Below, piece by piece: positions 58,498 through 64,000 of a stretch of DNA of 64,000 nt. How positions within the stretch are numbered: the stretch's first letter is position 1; each line of letters starts with the position of its first letter. Origin of the DNA: Candidatus Kapaibacterium sp. (lineage in GTDB: Bacteria > Bacteroidota > Ignavibacteria > Kapaibacteriales > UBA2268); NCBI GenBank assembly GCA_028376765.1, contig JAONBD010000005.1, positions 1 through 64,000 of the forward strand, given 5' to 3'. The notes beneath the pieces were generated by a model. It was not told the origin of the DNA and did not search any database. It was given only the letters and a program-made list of their open reading frames with translations. Both the position numbers and the translations under genes were made by a program.

Positions 58498-60774
58498 ATG
58501 AAATATTTAGCATTTTTAGTACTTTTTCTTGGTGTAGATTTGTCTGCACAATTCCAGCTTAGCGACTGGCAATTATTTACTTCTTTTAACTCGCCAAGTG
58601 GAGCCACACAGGATACAAAAGGCAACTTGTGGGTATCAACAACTGGTGGTGTTTACAGATATAACCCATCGGATAGCACTTATATTACATTCAACAAGCT
58701 AAATGGCTTATCCGATTTACAGTACACTTCAATAATATCAATGCCAGAAAACAACTGGATCATTTGTGGTTCTAATCAAGGAGCAATTGATATTATTGAT
58801 GATGAATCGCTTGAAATCCTTAATATCAATGATTTAAAAAACTTTTCTTCTGTTGGTGCTCCTATTTCCAAAATGATACCATACAATGGTATTATTTATG
58901 TCGCTTCGACAATTGGTTTATCAGAATTTAAACCACAAAAAGGAGTTGAATCAATTAATCAAACTTTTGGAGATACATATCAAACTTTAGGATTAATTGA
59001 TATAGCAGTTTTAAATAATGAAATTTATATCCTTGTTCAAAATCAAGGTATATTTAAGATTCAGATTGGAAAAATAATAACTGATCCCTCCAATTGGATA
59101 AAAGTAAATTTAAACAATGCTACAGGTTCGGACTTAATTGGGATGCTCGAATTTGATAATAAATTATATATCCAAAGTGCTAATACTATTTGGGAATATG
59201 CAGAAGACTCTGTAAAAGTAATTGACGAATTTGATACTTACGAGTACTTAAGCTTGGCAAATTTTAATCAATCATTATATGCTGTTACATTTTTTTCGGC
59301 AAAAGATATATTTACTGGAGAAATATTTTTTGACTTTTCAGTAAGATTCAAAGACGCCTTTGATTTTAAGTCAGAAGATGAAAATAACTTATTGCTATTA
59401 ACAGAAGAAAATGGTGTTAAAAATTATTCTAATGATGCTACCCAGTTAGTACCAAATTCATTGGCACTAAACACAATAAATGATATAGCAATCTATAATG
59501 ATGAAATTTGGCTTACAACTGGTCTTAAGGGTACAATGTATTTTGACGGTAGTAATTGGGATTATTTTTCTAATAATTTGAAAGATATATGGGATACAGA
59601 TATTAGTGGTATTGCACACAAATCCTTATATATCAATCCTGAAGGTACTGTTTATGTTGGTCAAAAAGGTAGTGGTTTATACGAGTTTAGTAGAAATCAG
59701 GATTCTTTTGATTTGCAAATATATTCAGATTCTAATTCAGTTTTTAAAGGGATAACTGATTTTGTACCTGGTACAACAGGTATTTTTAATGAGGTTGGAG
59801 AGTCAATTTCAGATCAAAATGGAATATTATGGTCAGTAAATAATGGTGTGAATACAAAAGGCTTTACACTCGTTGCTAAAAATGATGATCAGTTTAAAGG
59901 GTTTGGCTATATACCAGAAGGAACTTGTATAGGTCAGGATTCGAGAGGGTATTATCATATTGAAATTGATACCGATGGTACTAAATGGCTTGGCTCAGAT
60001 GAAAGCTCCGAAGTTGATGGCTTATTTCTATTTAATGAAAATGGCACCTTGGAAGATGAATCTGATGATATTTGTAAAGTAATAAGAATTTCTAATTTGA
60101 ATGATTTACCAAATAATCAAATAACTGATATTGCATTGGACAAAAATGGGTGGATGTGGGTTGGTACTCCAACAGGATTAGTATATTTTATAAATCCAGG
60201 AGCATTTCTTTATTCAGATAACCCAAATGACATGATACCAGTTACAGCATCCATATTTGATGGTTTAAATGTAGTTGATATAAAAATAGATGCCGTTAAT
60301 AATAAATGGGTAGCTACTTCAGAAGATATTCAAATATTTGATTCCGAAGGCACAGAATTACTTTATACTATAAACTCAACAAATTCACCATTACCAAATT
60401 CAGGTATAACAACATTAGAGATGATTGAAGAGACTGGTGAAGTTCTAATTGGTTCGGCAACGGGCTTGTTTAGAGTAAAAACATTAAATTCTAAACCACT
60501 TCAAGCCTATGATATCACAACTTACCCTCAACCTTTTGACCCAGAAAGAGATCTTACAATGACTATAAATGGATTAGCTGCAGATTCTGAACTTAGAATT
60601 ATTACTCCAAGTGGTGAGATTGTAAAGGTACTTGAAGCACAAGGCAAGGAAACTGTTTGGGATGGAAGAAATAAAAATGGTAGATTTGTAGATTCAGGTG
60701 TGTATTTAATAATTGCAGGCTCTGGAAAAAATGGTGCAAGATCAGTTGGTAAATTTGCAGTAATCAAAAAATAG
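58498..60774 (+). CDS. PorZ-like beta-propeller protein with C-terminal sorting/FlgD-Ig-like domain
   Basis: DTKGNLWVSTTGGVYRYNPSDSTYITFNKLNGLSDLQYTSI; CGSNQGAIDIIDDESLEILNINDLKNFS; C-terminal YPQPFDPERDLTMTI...GVYLIIAGSGKNGARSVGKFAVIKK; start corrected to MKYLAFLVLFLG. Confidence 0.75.
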   Translation: MKYLAFLVLFLGVDLSAQFQLSDWQLFTSFNSPSGATQDTKGNLWVSTTGGVYRYNPSDSTYITFNKLNGLSDLQYTSIISMPENNWIICGSNQGAIDIIDDESLEILNINDLKNFSSVGAPISKMIPYNGIIYVASTIGLSEFKPQKGVESINQTFGDTYQTLGLIDIAVLNNEIYILVQNQGIFKIQIGKIITDPSNWIKVNLNNATGSDLIGMLEFDNKLYIQSANTIWEYAEDSVKVIDEFDTYEYLSLANFNQSLYAVTFFSAKDIFTGEIFFDFSVRFKDAFDFKSEDENNLLLLTEENGVKNYSNDATQLVPNSLALNTINDIAIYNDEIWLTTGLKGTMYFDGSNWDYFSNNLKDIWDTDISGIAHKSLYINPEGTVYVGQKGSGLYEFSRNQDSFDLQIYSDSNSVFKGITDFVPGTTGIFNEVGESISDQNGILWSVNNGVNTKGFTLVAKNDDQFKGFGYIPEGTCIGQDSRGYYHIEIDTDGTKWLGSDESSEVDGLFLFNENGTLEDESDDICKVIRISNLNDLPNNQITDIALDKNGWMWVGTPTGLVYFINPGAFLYSDNPNDMIPVTASIFDGLNVVDIKIDAVNNKWVATSEDIQIFDSEGTELLYTINSTNSPLPNSGITTLEMIEETGEVLIGSATGLFRVKTLNSKPLQAYDITTYPQPFDPERDLTMTINGLAADSELRIITPSGEIVKVLEAQGKETVWDGRNKNGRFVDSGVYLIIAGSGKNGARSVGKFAVIKK

Positions 60775-60782
60775 ATATTTAT

Positions 60783-61679
60783 ATGGAACAGAAACAAAAG
60801 AATGTAATTTTAAGCTTAATTCCAGCATTTGTAGTTGCAGTACTTTTTTTAATGGCTTGGACAGAGCCAGATGTTGATTTGCAAGATCCTTGGTATAGAA
60901 CTTTAAACAAATTCAATGAAACTCGAGCTCTTCAAAAAGAGAATCCAGAATTGTATAATCAAAAAATTCAGGAAGTTGGAAAAGAGTTTGAAGAACTTGC
61001 AACTAAATATTCTTTTCATCCAAAAGTTAGAATGCTTAATGGTTATTACTTAATGAGCGTAGGTAAAAATAAAGAAGCAATCGAGGAGCTTAAAGTTGCT
61101 ATTGAAGATGGAAAAGGTGGACTCGTAAATCAAATAGAATTTCAAGCTGGGGATATGCTATCCCAAATAGCCTTGGGCAGAACTAATCAATTGTTTGAAC
61201 AAGCAAGGAATAACAAAGATCCCAAAAACATAATTTTAGCCAATAATATTTTGCTAGATGTATTGCCATATATTTCTTACAATCCAGATATACATTTTCA
61301 ATTAGGTAAAACCAATGCAGAAATGGGTGACTATTATAAAGCTTTGGAGTACTACGAGAATGCAATTAAACGAAATCCAAAACACGAAGGTGCTGGTAGA
61401 GGAAAAGCTCATCTAAACTTTTTGCTAGGTAATAAATTTATTGGTGAAAATAATTTTAATCAAGCATATATACATTACAGAATAGCACAATCTATAATTC
61501 CTAATCACCCTGATTACAATAACAATTTAGGAAATACCTGTTTAAAATTGAATAAGTTTGATGAGGCGGTTAAGCATTTTGGAAATGCTAATAAAAATTA
61601 CCCAGATAATAGAGTGTTTAAAGGTAACTTAGAAATAGCTAAAAAAGCACTTGCACAATCAAAAAATCAAAATAGGTAA
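60783..61679 (+). CDS. Membrane-anchored TPR protein
   Basis: One TM then TPR units (DIHFQLGKTNAEMGDYYKALEYYENAIKRNPKHEGAG; HPDYNNNLGNTCLKLNKFDEAVKHFGNANKNYPD). Confidence 0.85.
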   Translation: MEQKQKNVILSLIPAFVVAVLFLMAWTEPDVDLQDPWYRTLNKFNETRALQKENPELYNQKIQEVGKEFEELATKYSFHPKVRMLNGYYLMSVGKNKEAIEELKVAIEDGKGGLVNQIEFQAGDMLSQIALGRTNQLFEQARNNKDPKNIILANNILLDVLPYISYNPDIHFQLGKTNAEMGDYYKALEYYENAIKRNPKHEGAGRGKAHLNFLLGNKFIGENNFNQAYIHYRIAQSIIPNHPDYNNNLGNTCLKLNKFDEAVKHFGNANKNYPDNRVFKGNLEIAKKALAQSKNQNR

Positions 61680-62701
61680 TGTCTAATAAACTAAATGTTG
61701 GCGTAATTGGTTGCGGATATTGGGGGAATCATATTCTAAGGAATTTTAATAATTCTGAAAATTGGAATCTACACTCTGCATGCGATACTGACAAGAACCA
61801 ATTGTCTAAACAAAAGCAATTATATCCAGATACCCATTTTACTCAAGATGCTGATGAATTGTTTGATAATCCAAACATAGATGCTATTGCAATAGCTACA
61901 CCGGTTTTCTCACATTTTGAATTAGCTAAAAAAACTCTTGAATCAAATAAACACGCTTGGGTTGAAAAACCTCTTACAGCTAATTATCAAGAGGCTCTAG
62001 CACTTAATAAAATTGCCAAAGATAATAATTTATGCCTGAATGTTGACCATACCTATATCTATACGCCTTCTGTACAAATGATAAAGGAAGTAATAGATTC
62101 TGGTGAATTAGGCGATCCCCTTTACTTTGATTCTGTTAGAATTAACTTAGGATTATTTCAACATGATATTAATGTAGTTTGGGATTTAGCACCACATGAC
62201 ATTTCTATATTAGATTACTGTATTGGTAAAAAGCCTACTAGCGTTTCAGCATCTGGAGCATCAGTTATAAAATATTCCAAAAAAGAACTAGAAAATATTG
62301 CTTATTTAAATTTGAATTATAATAACGATATGATAGCTCATATTCACGTCAATTGGCTTTCACCAGTAAAAATTAGAAAAATAATAATTGGTGGAACTAA
62401 AAAAATGTTAGTCTTCGATGATATGCAGAACTCCGAAAAAATTAGAATTTATGATAGCGGAGTTAATATAAATTCAAAAGAAGATATATATAATTCTTTA
62501 GTGCAATACCGTATTGGCGATATGTACTCTCCTAAGATAGATAATAAAGAAGCATTGAAAGAAGAAGTTGATAGTTTCTATAATGCTATAATTAACAAAA
62601 GTGATACAATAACTAGCGGTCAGCTAGGTGCAGATGTAGTTAATATTTTGGAATCTGCAAATAAATCAATGAAAAATAATTCTCAATTAATTCAACTTTA
62701 A
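61679..62701 (+). CDS. Gfo/Idh/MocA oxidoreductase, WbpB/WlbA-like nucleotide-sugar dehydrogenase candidate
   Basis: NVGVIGCGYWGNHILRNF; WVEKPLTANYQEA; VWDLAPHDISILDYCIGKKP. Confidence 0.85.
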   Translation: MSNKLNVGVIGCGYWGNHILRNFNNSENWNLHSACDTDKNQLSKQKQLYPDTHFTQDADELFDNPNIDAIAIATPVFSHFELAKKTLESNKHAWVEKPLTANYQEALALNKIAKDNNLCLNVDHTYIYTPSVQMIKEVIDSGELGDPLYFDSVRINLGLFQHDINVVWDLAPHDISILDYCIGKKPTSVSASGASVIKYSKKELENIAYLNLNYNNDMIAHIHVNWLSPVKIRKIIIGGTKKMLVFDDMQNSEKIRIYDSGVNINSKEDIYNSLVQYRIGDMYSPKIDNKEALKEEVDSFYNAIINKSDTITSGQLGADVVNILESANKSMKNNSQLIQL

Positions 62702-63706
62702 ATGAGTAAATTAATAATTAAAAAGTATGAAAATACTGATTTAATCAATTGGGACAAATTCATTCAAGAGTCAATTAATGGTGGGATTTTTCATGAGCAG
62801 AAATTCATATCTTATCATCAAAATAAATTTAATGATTCATCTTTCCTTTTTTTTAAAAATGATGAATTAATTGCTCTATTTCCAGCTGCAATTATTACTA
62901 AGAACGATAAACTTGTATTAAAATCACACCCTGGAACTAGTTATGGTGGATTTGTACTAAATAAAGAACTCCCATTAAAATTGATATTTTCTCTTATTAA
63001 ATTAATTGAAGAATATTGTTTGAAAAATAGTATCAGTACAATAGAATTTAGGCATTCTCCAAATATATTCAGGAAGGAAAGCTTAGATCAGTTAGATTTC
63101 GCATTAAGCTACAATAATTATCAGAGAATTGATGAAGAGCTATCAACTTGTTTTTCACTATCGAAATATAAAGATTTATCAATAAATGAAATGATTCAAT
63201 TGTTTGATAATAGCTCAAGAAGTAAGGCTAAAAAGAATATTAACAAAGCAATAAAATTAGGATTAAGCTTTAGAAAATTAAATAAAAACGAAATTAGCTT
63301 ATTTTATGAAATCCTTGAAACAAACTTAGTAAAACATAATGCAAAACCTGTCCACTCTCTTAAGGAAATAGAATCCCTTGTTGACTTATACCCAGACAGA
63401 GTTTCTTTATTCGGTGTATTTTTAGATGAAAAATTAATTGCAGGATATTTAATATTCAATGTAAACCAAATAGGGAATCATATATTTTATGGTTCGCTTG
63501 ATTACAATTACCAAGATTATAGATCAACTAGTTATGGCTTGTTTATGCTAATGCACACCTTTGCTCAAGAAGGCCATAAGTACCTTAATATGGGAATATC
63601 AACTGAAGACGGCGGTAAAATAATTAATTGGCAATTATATGACTTTAAAGAAAGTTTTAATGGGACTGGCACAATTAGATATTATTGGCAAAAACACTTA
63701 TTATGA
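62702..63706 (+). CDS. FemAB-like/GNAT-fold acyltransferase
   Basis: NGGIFHEQKFISYH; SRSKAKKNINKAIKLGLSFRKL; GYLIFNVNQIGNHIFYGSLD. Confidence 0.75.
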   Translation: MSKLIIKKYENTDLINWDKFIQESINGGIFHEQKFISYHQNKFNDSSFLFFKNDELIALFPAAIITKNDKLVLKSHPGTSYGGFVLNKELPLKLIFSLIKLIEEYCLKNSISTIEFRHSPNIFRKESLDQLDFALSYNNYQRIDEELSTCFSLSKYKDLSINEMIQLFDNSSRSKAKKNINKAIKLGLSFRKLNKNEISLFYEILETNLVKHNAKPVHSLKEIESLVDLYPDRVSLFGVFLDEKLIAGYLIFNVNQIGNHIFYGSLDYNYQDYRSTSYGLFMLMHTFAQEGHKYLNMGISTEDGGKIINWQLYDFKESFNGTGTIRYYWQKHLL

Positions 63707-64000
63707 AATATGAGAATATCATAATTGGTGGTGGTCTTTCTGGTACTATTCTCGCTTGGCAATTTTATTTAAATAATAAATCATTTTTATTAATAGATGA
63801 TAAACCCAAAAGCAGCTCCTCGAAAGTAGCTGCGGGTCTTTATAATCCTGTTGTTTTTAAAAGGTTAACCCCTACGTGGGAAGCTGATAAAATCATTCCT
63901 TATTTAGATGAATTCTACTCTAAAATTGAAAATATATTAAACACCAAATTTCATCATAAAAGAAATATTATTAGAATTATTCCATCGGAAGAAGATAAAG
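63703..64000 (+). CDS. FAD-dependent oxidoreductase (DAO family), truncated by window end
   Basis: MKYENIIIGGGLSGTILAWQFYLNNKSFLLIDDKPKSSSSKVAAGLYNPVVFKRLTPTW; ATGA overlap. Confidence 0.75.
   Translation, partial: MKYENIIIGGGLSGTILAWQFYLNNKSFLLIDDKPKSSSSKVAAGLYNPVVFKRLTPTWEADKIIPYLDEFYSKIENILNTKFHHKRNIIRIIPSEEDK

Noticed and set aside
1-64000. Mobile elements, prophage, defence islands or CRISPR
   Set aside because: No transposase, integrase, phage structural, restriction or Cas motifs seen in the ORFs, and no regular spacer-repeat pattern noticed by eye.

Overview
AT-rich chromosomal window from a Bacteroidota/FCB-type bacterium. Lineage evidence: type IX secretion (T9SS) C-terminal sorting domains, a PorZ-like protein, and a TTTG-N20-TAnnTTTG promoter upstream of tRNA-Gln. 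An Ignavibacteria/Kapabacteria-like lineage is my inference from T9SS and flagella occurring together. Main blocks: (1) 0.8-15.5 kb, five tandem secreted proteins, including a 2423-aa beta-helix protein with Chlamydia-Pmp-like GGA(I/L/V)/FxxN repeats and a neighbouring dockerin-like/cohesin-like pair; (2) 15.5-19 kb, glycosyltransferase plus GDP-heptose genes (hddA/hddC-like); (3) 20.5-26.7 kb, a 2076-aa multi-PAS hybrid histidine kinase with internal tandem module duplications; (4) 26.8-48.6 kb, mostly housekeeping genes (hppD, rodA, sufE, hisC, acpS, rlmB, prs, rplY, cdsA, pdxA, pfkA) with one tRNA-Gln; (5) 48.6-52.7 kb, a compact late-flagellar operon (flagellin, fliS, fliD, flaG, flgN-like, flgM) behind a near-consensus sigma-28 promoter whose leader contains candidate CsrA-binding sites; (6) nuoJK, an RSH protein with an apparently degraded hydrolase site, mce, pyrC, ribH, PorZ-like, and sugar dehydrogenase/FemAB genes. 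No CRISPR array, transposase, integrase or prophage was seen. Best candidates for a second look: the flagellin leader, the Pmp-like T9SS cargo cluster with the dockerin/cohesin-like pair, the non-canonical (CTG/ATT) start candidates, and the RSH protein.
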